Of a stretch of DNA of 64,000 bases, positions 7,661-15,223 are shown piece after piece. The position numbers and the translations under genes are program-made. How positions within the stretch are numbered: position 1 is the stretch's first letter; every line of letters starts with the position of its first letter. The stretch is from contig JAFVZB010000011.1 of assembly GCA_017508385.1 (NCBI GenBank), positions 23,525 through 87,524 of the forward strand. The letters run 5' to 3'. The DNA comes from Lentisphaeria bacterium. Its GTDB lineage: Bacteria > Verrucomicrobiota > Lentisphaeria > Victivallales > Victivallaceae. The notes below the pieces were generated by a model, which was given only the letters and a program-made list of their open reading frames with translations, had not been told where the DNA came from and made no database searches.

Positions 7661-10453
7661 CTTATGTGATTGTCCTAAATTTTGTGAAAAACATTTATAA
7701 TTACCATTGTTGACGACTACATTGCCTACACAATATCTTCGCTCAATATCGGCTTTCCATATACATATCCAGCCGTAAGTGTACGGAGCATTGCCGACCG
7801 GGTCGGCGCAGATATTGTTTATCACAAGTTCATTGCACTTTGCATTTAATATACCATGCGGAATACTGATTTCAAAGTTGCCCCACTTGCCGGCACCTTT
7901 ATCAAACTTGATGTTTCCGGAAAAAACCCTCTTTCCGTTTACAGTTATTTCGCAGGGAACTTCTTCAAGCTCGGTCATTCCGATGAGGGTGATTTTCTTT
8001 ACATCGTTTCCGGAAAACCTTGACACCGCCCTGCTCCACGGTGAGCTCGCCCGGCGCAGACAGATATTCTCACGGGATACCGGACGGCTCGGGTAATACT
8101 GTGCTCCTTTGAAGTCGCCGCTTTTTATCGTATTGCCTGAGACGACTTTGAGCTCTTTCGGCTTCACCACCGGGTTTGCCATAAACTTTTTCATCTCAGG
8201 GTCAAGCCAGAATTTTTTGTTTTTGATTTTTATTCCGGTGACATAGCTGAACCACACTGACACATCTCTGTACGGATGCGGATAATTGGTGAATGAGACC
8301 TTTTTATTCAATATCTTCATCAATTCAGCCACCTGGCTGGCAAAACGTTTGTAGTCGTTGTTCAACGGAGCATTATTTACGTTGAACTCATCAAGTTCGC
8401 TGAAAAGCAACACTGCTTTATGGTACATCAGCGACCTGCGCGCCCTGCCCTCAGCCGGAGCAGCGGCGATCGCTTTATCAAGCAATTTATGCAGATCAGC
8501 CAGCAGTTCAGGAGTAACTGTGCCAGTGATGGGAAACTCACAATACTGACTCGGCTTTTTCTCTTTGACGTGTTTATAAATACGGTTGAAGTAATCGACC
8601 ATGTACGGAGCTGCCTCTTTACCGTAGTAAAACTGCATATGCTCCTTTATCAGAGATTGCACGTCGATATCATCCTGCCAGAACATCTTTCCCCACACAT
8701 AGGTCATCAGTGCTTCAAACTGAGGAGTTACTCCGCAGATTTCAAAACCGCTGAAATTTCTCTCCCTGCAATATTTTATACGCTCGCAAGTTGCAGTAAA
8801 CGGCACAGTAAGTGCGTAACGGTTCTGAAATTGAGTTGGATAGACAAAAGCCGTTATATTGCCGTTTTCAACACTTTTCTGCCAGTTTTCAAGTTGACGC
8901 CACCCCTCACGGTTTCCGTAAGATTCATTGACGCTGTCGGATGTAAAATTGGGCTTGTAAAACGCGTATTTTACTACAACCTGAGGATGCATTTTCAAAT
9001 CTTCAATCGGCTCGGCTGTGTATGTGTAAGCATGTGCAATTATCTTTTTACCGGGAAACTCAGGCATCACCTCTCTTGCGACCTCGTTTATCATATCCAT
9101 ATAAACTCTGGTCCATGAGTTTTCTTTGGAATTGGCACGGCACTTGTCGCACTGGCACCAGTTATGAAAATCGCAGCTGGCAAGTAATACAAACTCTGCC
9201 TGCGGAGCATTTTTCAAATAACGCCTGGCGGCTTCTTTGTAAAGTCTGCGAACCTCAGGATTGGAATAACATTTCGGTTGCTCTCTGCGGTTGCGCGGAT
9301 CACGGCGTTTGCCATCCTTACCAATTGCAAAAAGTTCAGGATTTGTTTCAAAAAGCGTTGACGGAACTATAAATATATCATTGTGATGCGGCAAATCTCT
9401 ACCGTAAACTGCCGGTGCAATGAGCATCTTTTTATTGCAGTATCCCATACCGATCATATCGCCGTAATCATTGAAAAAACTGAAAGTAAACGGTGTTGAG
9501 CGTCTGCACTCAAATTTGGGAAAAACCACATTTTTTTCAGTTGGTATGACTTGATGAAAGCGTCCGTAAAATTTGAATCCGCAATTTTTGAGCAGCTCGT
9601 ATGAGCCGTGAACCAGATTGAACGACTTGTTTGCGCTTATAACTATATTTTTACCGCTTGAAACTTTGAAAACGTTTTTCGCTTTGCATTCCTTGAGAGT
9701 GTTATCGGCAAAACCGATATTGACCGCATCATCCGACGGCAGTTTGCCGACGGTCAGAGGAAGCATTTTTCCGGTCTGCAAATAGAGATATTTCCTCAAT
9801 CTCACTGCGGCAAAGAGCTGCCAGTAATCGGGATTTTCCGGCATTTTTACGGAAACGATTTTTTTGCCGTCATAATTGCTGAACGGAGTGTTTTTCTCAT
9901 TCAAACTGTCGGTCACTTCCTGAAAACTCACGGATGTGACATCAAGTTTCGCTCCCGGAGTCAGGTGTAAACGCAAAACTATTTTATCAGCTGTACAGTG
10001 TTCTTCGATCTGATCAGGAGTATTGAAGTTTTTATTTTCAAGAAGGTGCGGAGTCAGAAACTCTTCGCTCCAATTACCGCTGCCGGTGATTTTCCGGCGG
10101 ATTATATTTTTTCTTCCCTTTGCTCCCTTAACATAAATTGTCAGCATTATGTAGCTGCGCGGAGTATTGGTATAACTGAAACTCATTTTTTGGCGCAGCA
10201 AATCGTTATCCCACTCTTTTTCGAGAGTAACTTTTCCTGCGGCGGAAAGAATAAGTCTGCCGTTTTTCTCAGAACATTTCCAGTTGCGCTGCGGTTCAAA
10301 GATTTTGAAAGGCAGCGTTCCGTGCCCCGGAATTTCCGGATAATCCATTGCTTCGCACTGCTTTGCCCACTCGTGGATATACACTTTGGAATCCTGAGCG
10401 TACATGCTCATTACACCGGCAATGAGCAGGCAGAGAAAAAACATTTTTTTCAT
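5672..10453 (-). CDS. Fused open frame: secreted DUF4838 protein (residues 1-917) joined in frame to an inserted hydrolase
   Basis: 1593 codons without a stop. The ATG at 10453 follows an AGGAG site and begins a signal peptide (MKKMFFLCLLIAGVMSMYAQ); the frame also extends to 10516 but without a ribosome site. Residues 1-917 form a DUF4838-type protein: N-terminal carbohydrate-binding-like region, an alpha-glucuronidase-like N-terminal fold (ending near VHGSYELLKNCGFKFYGR), then the barrel with the family's NWCQCDKCR motif. DUF4838 proteins are secreted, presumed glycoside hydrolases of unknown substrate. Residues 918-929 come from the 34-bp repeat and residue 932 is the internal Met of the 662-aa hydrolase. 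Removing the inserted segment restores a stop right after the repeat, so the fusion is probably an insertion product, not a designed multidomain enzyme. Confidence 0.7.
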   Translation of the reverse strand: MKKMFFLCLLIAGVMSMYAQDSKVYIHEWAKQCEAMDYPEIPGHGTLPFKIFEPQRNWKCSEKNGRLILSAAGKVTLEKEWDNDLLRQKMSFSYTNTPRSYIMLTIYVKGAKGRKNIIRRKITGSGNWSEEFLTPHLLENKNFNTPDQIEEHCTADKIVLRLHLTPGAKLDVTSVSFQEVTDSLNEKNTPFSNYDGKKIVSVKMPENPDYWQLFAAVRLRKYLYLQTGKMLPLTVGKLPSDDAVNIGFADNTLKECKAKNVFKVSSGKNIVISANKSFNLVHGSYELLKNCGFKFYGRFHQVIPTEKNVVFPKFECRRSTPFTFSFFNDYGDMIGMGYCNKKMLIAPAVYGRDLPHHNDIFIVPSTLFETNPELFAIGKDGKRRDPRNRREQPKCYSNPEVRRLYKEAARRYLKNAPQAEFVLLASCDFHNWCQCDKCRANSKENSWTRVYMDMINEVAREVMPEFPGKKIIAHAYTYTAEPIEDLKMHPQVVVKYAFYKPNFTSDSVNESYGNREGWRQLENWQKSVENGNITAFVYPTQFQNRYALTVPFTATCERIKYCRERNFSGFEICGVTPQFEALMTYVWGKMFWQDDIDVQSLIKEHMQFYYGKEAAPYMVDYFNRIYKHVKEKKPSQYCEFPITGTVTPELLADLHKLLDKAIAAAPAEGRARRSLMYHKAVLLFSELDEFNVNNAPLNNDYKRFASQVAELMKILNKKVSFTNYPHPYRDVSVWFSYVTGIKIKNKKFWLDPEMKKFMANPVVKPKELKVVSGNTIKSGDFKGAQYYPSRPVSRENICLRRASSPWSRAVSRFSGNDVKKITLIGMTELEEVPCEITVNGKRVFSGNIKFDKGAGKWGNFEISIPHGILNAKCNELVINNICADPVGNAPYTYGWICIWKADIERRYCVGNVVVNNGNYKCFSQNLGQSHKMKKHDEINILIPVYMGAFDTDVRSVADNIMFQHSNYGFSRFVLVLPSKGWRSISYPPREYFEERAEIFKQIKALLAPEISFGWWHTLTLKSGPTPGYTRIVRQNGTEAPFSTCPLDPGYRKRFAEDVAFFLDKARPDFFITEDDFGINCHGGAGCFCEHHLAEFARREGRSYSRKELEYLFTEKKAESRELLRRWQTLAKDSLVLFAQAVRTEADKLTPEIPMGCMEPGSSAKDGNCAEAVARALAGNKHTPFVRFHGTFYSGEQIKNLPGTLFSCLYSKEHIKGDFTFIHECDTYPHTRFYTSAGCMRAMMGAVFSFGFDGAVFQNQQMLDDHDEEKAYSLMYHRERSRFNAIRKSVEGCQLQGVRLLGDPFERVNFPCRQAEWLKVVSAFGIPYTTREDEDIVLVSGEQLRFLSDEKIMELLAKNLFLDGDAARVLTERNFARFTGARVEEGLLQGKARFDLGAKEIICDSFCPELKGRTMTRADAYSPKGNGFLYKVEITDPGCEEVTKIVDFHGKYTAPGMTFFRNSLGGKVVIFAAALENHHASSLFNYRRQALLQELLIRCNAQFPMVKKAPHVFFIANKPVEKKDFKAFLTCINLAVDPLEELALYLPENLRQCSKLRFLDQDVSWQDLPYERTADGIKVKMRFDHTVPVCITLE
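7669..7702. repeat. 34-bp exact direct repeat, copy 2 (right border of inserted segment)
   Basis: Exact copy of 5429-5462. Here it is continuous with the body of the DUF4838 gene on its right. Because the eight bases after it (minus strand) differ from copy 1, the TAA is lost and the frame reads on into the inserted hydrolase. Confidence 0.85.
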
Positions 10454-10475
10454 ATAAAAATTCTCCTGAAAAAAA

Positions 10476-11237
10476 TCACAACGCCGACGGACCGGCATTT
10501 GTCTTGTTGTAGCCAAAAAACTTATTTATCGGCTTCCGGGTATTATCGGTGATATACATCAACTCATCCCTCAGCATAAGTTGGACGTGACCATCGACAA
10601 ATCCGACCTGAGTATATCCGTTGTGTCTTGCTGACGGAGCGTATCCGACATCACCGTTATGATATGATACATAAGCATCACCCAGCGCCTTTCCGTCGAG
10701 ACTGCCGACTTCACACATCAACACCCTGAGAGATGGTTTGGATATGCGTGTGAGTTTGCTTCCGTAACCGTAAGTGCCGCCAGTAGTGATATATTTTGCT
10801 GACAGGAAATAGGTATTGTATCCGTAACTCACTTTTTTGGCATTGACTTCATAACTTACCTGACGGCCATCCATCGGGCAGTACAGCTGACTTTTGGATG
10901 CGTCGCCGTTAAACTCCGCTTTGTTTATCTTGACTCCGGCAAACTTATACATCTCATGATACCAGCGGCGCAGATCACTGGCATTTGTGCCGCTCCATGA
11001 GCAGCGCCAGTAAAAGGTATCATCATGAGAATCGGCATACAGAAGATGTCCTCTGGTCCAGGTATTGACCTGAGAGGCGCAAGTCGTAGTTCTTGCCCGG
11101 TCACGTGCACTTGACAGTGCGGGCATGAGTATTGATGCCAATATGGCTATAATGGCGATAACCACCAACAGTTCGATAAGGGTGAACTTTTTCCCGTTTT
11201 TTCCCATTCTGATTCCGTCTTTTCTGATTACGTTCAT
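10476..11237 (-). CDS. Pseudopilin with prepilin-type leader and H-X9-DG C-terminal domain
   Basis: 253 aa. The N-terminus carries the type IV/II prepilin leader [19 protein letters not shown] followed by [16 protein letters not shown], with the conserved Glu at +5. The residue before the cleavage site is Lys instead of the canonical Gly. The C-terminal part has H-NGYTQVGFV-DG, an exact H-X9-DG motif as in the prepilin-processing-associated family of Planctomycetes and Lentisphaerae. It should be membrane-inserted and then exported or assembled; its role is unknown. ATG 11237 has a strong AGGAGG site. It is first in the unit with the DUF4838 and FAD genes (22-nt gap) and divergent from the AraC gene. 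Confidence 0.88.
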   Translation of the reverse strand: MNVIRKDGIRMGKNGKKFTLIELLVVIAIIAILASILMPALSSARDRARTTTCASQVNTWTRGHLLYADSHDDTFYWRCSWSGTNASDLRRWYHEMYKFAGVKINKAEFNGDASKSQLYCPMDGRQVSYEVNAKKVSYGYNTYFLSAKYITTGGTYGYGSKLTRISKPSLRVLMCEVGSLDGKALGDAYVSYHNGDVGYAPSARHNGYTQVGFVDGHVQLMLRDELMYITDNTRKPINKFFGYNKTNAGPSAL

Positions 11238-11342
11238 AAAAACACCTCCTGTTGTCAGTTTTTTTGGGTACTGGTAATAAAATACAATGATTTTTTATAA
11301 AAAACTATGGACTTTTTTGCTTTTTTGTTGTATATTTTCAAT

Positions 11343-12149
11343 ATGAAAGAGAATATTGACATTTTTAAATCATTTTGCCGCATGGTCGAGACGGAGTTCA
11401 GCTGCAAACTCTGTCTGCATGACTACACCGGTATGCTCGCTCACGGAGAGCTTCCTCACATACACATATCAGAATGTTGTACTGCGTTCAAAAAGAGTGT
11501 ACGCAGACGGCACCTGCTCTGTACCGACTTTGACCAGACAAAAGTTCATCAGAAGATGCTCTCACTGCAAAGGGGATTTTTCAAACAGTGCCACTGCGGA
11601 ATTCTTGAGGCGGTTTTTCCGGTTTACTGCAAAGGAACTCTTGCCGGAGTTATTTTTGCCGGTCCATTTGCAGGTGGTGAGGCGGAACTCACTGTTCCGG
11701 TGACCAAAATAACTCAACATAAATTTCCGTCGCTTGATACCCCGACCCGGGAGCGGCTGCTGGCGACAGGAGAACTGCTGGCAAGTTATCTCGGAAACTG
11801 CTGTACTCCTGATTTCGGAACAGACCGCAAAGGAGTGATAAAGGATTATCTTCAGCACCATGCAAGCTCTTACTCCGCCTCTCTTGAAGAGCTCTCTGAA
11901 AAACTCGGACTGAGTCCGGCACGCACAAGCGAAGCGGTCAAAAAGATTTTCAACTGCTCCTTTTCCCATCTGCTCAACGCCGAGAGATTGAGGATCTCCA
12001 AAATATATCTTGACAACACCGACTACCCCATGGAAATCATCGCAAGAAAAGCCGGTTTCAGAGACGGAACCTATTTTCACCGGGTTTTCAAGCGTTTTAA
12101 TGGAGTTACTCCCGGAGAATATCGCAAAAAGCACTCTCAAATTTCTTGA
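11343..12149 (+). CDS. AraC-family transcriptional regulator with PocR-like sensory domain
   Basis: 268 aa. Residues 1-120 match a PocR-type ligand domain: ISECC, a central LCTDFD, QCHCGILEAVFPVYCKG and GVIFAGPF, with the family's conserved cysteines and Gly-rich end. Residues about 165-268 are the AraC double HTH, ending with FRDGTYFHRVFKRFNGVTP and GEYRKKH. The ATG at 11343 is preferred; the open frame reaches 11307. It is divergent from the pseudopilin operon, 105 bp apart, and is the obvious candidate to control that operon in response to a small molecule released by the secreted protein. The inducer is unknown. Confidence 0.82.
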   Translation: MKENIDIFKSFCRMVETEFSCKLCLHDYTGMLAHGELPHIHISECCTAFKKSVRRRHLLCTDFDQTKVHQKMLSLQRGFFKQCHCGILEAVFPVYCKGTLAGVIFAGPFAGGEAELTVPVTKITQHKFPSLDTPTRERLLATGELLASYLGNCCTPDFGTDRKGVIKDYLQHHASSYSASLEELSEKLGLSPARTSEAVKKIFNCSFSHLLNAERLRISKIYLDNTDYPMEIIARKAGFRDGTYFHRVFKRFNGVTPGEYRKKHSQIS

Positions 12150-12174
12150 AATCCGCAAAAATATATTGTATATT
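12146..12174 (+). promoter_or_regulatory. Sigma70-type promoter ahead of greA
   Basis: TTGAAA (12146-12151), 17-nt spacer, TATATT (12169-12174). It overlaps the last codons of the AraC gene and lies about 95 nt before the GreA start. Confidence 0.5.
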
Positions 12175-12267
12175 ATTGAGCTGTAAAATCAACTTTCTTC
12201 CGGAACACCAGTTTTTCCGGCAGGACAACGCGGAAAAAATCAGTTTCCGCAGGAGAAAAACATTATT

Positions 12268-14373
12268 ATGGATAAAGCTAAATTTGAAGAACTTGTACTG
12301 GCAGCCGCTGCCAATCCGTCACGGGCTCTGCTCGACAAACTCTCCGCAGAAATCAAAGGTGCTGAACATCCGCTCTCAGCCGATGTCAACGCCGCTCTTG
12401 CAGTTTTGTGGGAAAAGTGGAGCGGAACTGAACTCGACACCGCTTCATCTGAAATCTGTCTTATCGCCGCTGCCGCCGGTGTAAACGACACTCCGGAGTT
12501 CCGCAAACTGCTGGTCAACGCCACCAAGACCCTGCTGCCCAACGACCTCGGACACAACCCCGTCATGCGTGCTCTCGGTGTCCGTGACGAAAGGACTCCG
12601 CTTACTGAAGTGGCAAAACGTCTGCGCAGACTTCTTTCTCTCAAAAACGGCACGGTGGTGTTTCTGCCGTCATCCTGCCGCTGGGGAGTGGCAAGTTCGG
12701 TTGACCCCATCAACTGCACACTTCCGGTCAAAACTTTCCGCGGAGTCGGTGCCAACAGCTCAATTCCGCTCGATGCAGTGCTCAAAGATGTCATCTGCCT
12801 TGAGCTCGATATCGAAATCGAACAGCTGGTGCTTGCCGATTCTGCGATGATTCCGGCTCAGAAGTTCCGTGAGATCGTCAAACGCCGTGCCCGCTTCGAG
12901 GTCGATGACCAGCAGATGCGCGCCATGGCTCTCTCAGGATGCGCCCGCAAACTGGCTCCGACCGCCTTCGATGCCTACTGGAACGCCACTGCCGCCGCAA
13001 CTACTGCCGCCGCAACCAGAACCAGCAGCGCCGGACGCAGTCTGCTCGAGATGGATCAGCTGCTCACCGCAGAAGAGAAAGCCGGAGCAGGAGAATTTAC
13101 GACCGATGACCTTATCGGATTCCGTGCGTTCTTCGTGCGTCTCAAACCCGATACCGCAGTCCGTGAAAGCAAGATGCTCGGCGAAGTTATCAGCAAAGTA
13201 GCTTCCCGCTGCGCCAAAGAGTGCTGGAAAGAGCTGTTTGCTCCGTTGCAGACCAAAGCTCCGTTCTGGCCCGCCGACATCACTAAAGCTCCGTGGAACA
13301 CCATCGGAGTCTGGGGTGATCTCTCAGCCAAAGCCATCACCAAAGTCGCTGAAGTTACCTGCGAACTCTTTGATATTGAGTACACTTCTAAAGGAATGAT
13401 GCGTCTGCCGCTCAAAGCACTCAACGGTTTCGGAACTTTCCTTACCGATGATGACATTTACGATGCCGCAAGCGAGTGCAAGACCTTCACTCCTGATATC
13501 CTGCTCTGGATTTGGAAAAACTCCAAGAAACGCAAGAGCGAACTCCTGCCTCCTTTCGTCACCGTTGAGAGTGTCTGCCGTGTTCTCTCCGGAGCGGAAC
13601 TTCCCAAAGCATGGAGTGCCGCCAGACGCGAACTGCGCTCTCTTTTGATGGATAACGCCCAGTTCCAGACCCGCATGGTCGAATCTGCCTGCGGAAACAT
13701 GAAACTCTTTACTTCGGTTCTCCAGGGCGCACTCTTCCTCAGCGCAAGTGAGCGTCAGAGTCTTATGGTGAAACTCGCCCGTATCTCCCCTGCTCTCAGA
13801 GCTCACATCGAGGGCGGAGCCGGTCAGCTCATTCTCAAGGCCGGTGTCGGTAAAACCAATGTCGGAGAAGCTCCGGCAGAAGAGATCCCGAACCTCACCA
13901 GTGTCAAATCTCACCGCCGTCTGGTGGCTGAACTTGATGATATCGTCAATGTGCAGATTCCGGAAAACCGTGAAGCTCTCAAAATCGCCCGTGCACACGG
14001 TGACTTCCGTGAGAACTCTGAGTTCGATGCCGCCAAAGAGCGCCGCAACCACCTCGGCAAACGCAGAAGCGAACTCGAAAGAGAGCTCGCCCAGCTTCAG
14101 AGCATCGTCCTCAAAAACGTCGTGGTCAAAGATACCGCCGTTGTCGGCAGTGCCATTGAGCTCAAATATGCAGATGGAAAAGTTGAAAACTACATGCTGC
14201 TCGGCTCATGGGATGGCGACCCCGACCGCAAGTTCCTCTCATTCAAGACCCGTCTCGGCAGTGCCGTGCTCAACAAAAAGGTCGGAGAGACTTTCGATGC
14301 TCCCGGAGGCAAGTGCACTCTGGTATCTGTCGCCGCCCTGCCCGCTGAGATCATCACTGAGCTCGATGACTGA
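12268..14373 (+). CDS. greA: Long GreA-type transcription elongation factor
   Basis: 701 aa. Only the last ~160 residues are GreA: a coiled-coil domain (about 540-615) with IARAHGDFRENSEFDAAKE, the conserved tip that enters the RNA polymerase secondary channel with acidic residues (D..E..E), then an FKBP-like domain with VGSAIELKYADG and IITELDD. GreA stimulates transcript cleavage by backtracked polymerase. The preceding ~530 residues are helical without a family I can name; E. coli GreA is 158 aa, while Chlamydia has a similar ~700-aa form. The start follows a CAGGAG site. The next gene begins 2 nt after the stop. Confidence 0.85.
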   Translation: MDKAKFEELVLAAAANPSRALLDKLSAEIKGAEHPLSADVNAALAVLWEKWSGTELDTASSEICLIAAAAGVNDTPEFRKLLVNATKTLLPNDLGHNPVMRALGVRDERTPLTEVAKRLRRLLSLKNGTVVFLPSSCRWGVASSVDPINCTLPVKTFRGVGANSSIPLDAVLKDVICLELDIEIEQLVLADSAMIPAQKFREIVKRRARFEVDDQQMRAMALSGCARKLAPTAFDAYWNATAAATTAAATRTSSAGRSLLEMDQLLTAEEKAGAGEFTTDDLIGFRAFFVRLKPDTAVRESKMLGEVISKVASRCAKECWKELFAPLQTKAPFWPADITKAPWNTIGVWGDLSAKAITKVAEVTCELFDIEYTSKGMMRLPLKALNGFGTFLTDDDIYDAASECKTFTPDILLWIWKNSKKRKSELLPPFVTVESVCRVLSGAELPKAWSAARRELRSLLMDNAQFQTRMVESACGNMKLFTSVLQGALFLSASERQSLMVKLARISPALRAHIEGGAGQLILKAGVGKTNVGEAPAEEIPNLTSVKSHRRLVAELDDIVNVQIPENREALKIARAHGDFRENSEFDAAKERRNHLGKRRSELERELAQLQSIVLKNVVVKDTAVVGSAIELKYADGKVENYMLLGSWDGDPDRKFLSFKTRLGSAVLNKKVGETFDAPGGKCTLVSVAALPAEIITELDD

Positions 14374-14375
14374 CA

Positions 14376-15221
14376 GTGGACGACGAAAGCATACTGTTTC
14401 CCGCCTCGAAGCGGTTTCCGGAACGTGTCAGCAGATGGCAGCGCATTTCCGGCAGACCGCTTGGCAGAAACAAACAGAAAATGACGGTGACGGTGAAGTA
14501 CGCTTTACCGCCGCCTTTTTTGTGCCCGGACGGAGTGAAAATCGCATTTGTCTCTGATTTACACTACACCGGAAATGAAAAATCACGTCTCATCGCCGAT
14601 GAGATAATATCCGTGCTAAAAGAGGAAAAGTGTGATTTGCTCCTGCTTGGCGGCGACATCTGCGCAGATGCCTGCCACCTGAAATATTTACCGGATATCC
14701 TGAGCCGTTTGGGTGAGTGTGCCGAAAAATGTATTGCCATTGCCGGCAACTGGGAACGGGGCAAATTCTGGCTTCCTGCGGACTACTGGCATAAACTGTA
14801 CCAAAAGTACAATATATCTTTTCTTGTCAACGCTCAGGAAAAATTCAGAAACATCACCGTCACCGGAGTTGATGACTGCGGCAGAGGTTTTCCGCAGCTG
14901 CCGTGTGCTTTTGACCAAAATTCATGCAACATCCTGCTCGCCCACCGTCCTGATACCGTGGTATGGCTCGACAGCAGCGATGATGAGTTGAAAAACTGCC
15001 ACCTTGCACTCTGCGGACACACTCACGGCGGGCAGATAAAATTTATCCGCGGTCTGCTCCCGGCAAGCAAGTACGGCTGGGATTTTGACCACGGATTTTT
15101 CAACCACAGATTGAACAATACCAAGATGTACGTCTCAAGCGGCGCAGGAGAACTGACGTTCCCGTACAGAATAAACTGCCCGAGAGAAATCGTTATCTTT
15201 TCTGCTGCCGCAGAGAGTTGA
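14376..15221 (+). CDS. Calcineurin-like metallophosphoesterase (YkuE-like)
   Basis: 281 aa if it starts at the GTG at 14376, 2 nt after greA; an ATG at 14481 (MTVTVKYALPP) is an alternative giving 246 aa. Metal-binding motifs are in the usual order: SDLHYTGN (D-x-H), LLGGDICAD (GD), AGNWERG in place of GNHD/E, LAHRPD and CGHTHGGQ. The Trp in place of His in GNW is a variation seen in some YkuE-like enzymes. The substrate could be a lipid headgroup or nucleotide; the sequence does not decide. Coupled to greA by position. Confidence 0.82.
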   Translation: MDDESILFPASKRFPERVSRWQRISGRPLGRNKQKMTVTVKYALPPPFLCPDGVKIAFVSDLHYTGNEKSRLIADEIISVLKEEKCDLLLLGGDICADACHLKYLPDILSRLGECAEKCIAIAGNWERGKFWLPADYWHKLYQKYNISFLVNAQEKFRNITVTGVDDCGRGFPQLPCAFDQNSCNILLAHRPDTVVWLDSSDDELKNCHLALCGHTHGGQIKFIRGLLPASKYGWDFDHGFFNHRLNNTKMYVSSGAGELTFPYRINCPREIVIFSAAAES

Positions 15222-15223
15222 TA

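Noticed and set aside
8420..9118. A 232-codon plus-strand frame
   Set aside because: It is antisense to the DUF4838 gene, has no ribosome site and no family features; similar long antisense frames occur at 26175-26828, 36476-37315 and 55798-56517 and follow from codon bias of the true genes.
5672..10453. The 1593-codon frame as one naturally evolved multidomain enzyme
   Set aside because: The join lies exactly on one of two exact 34-bp repeats, the second half has its own Met and ribosome site, and removing the repeated segment restores a stop and an operon start.
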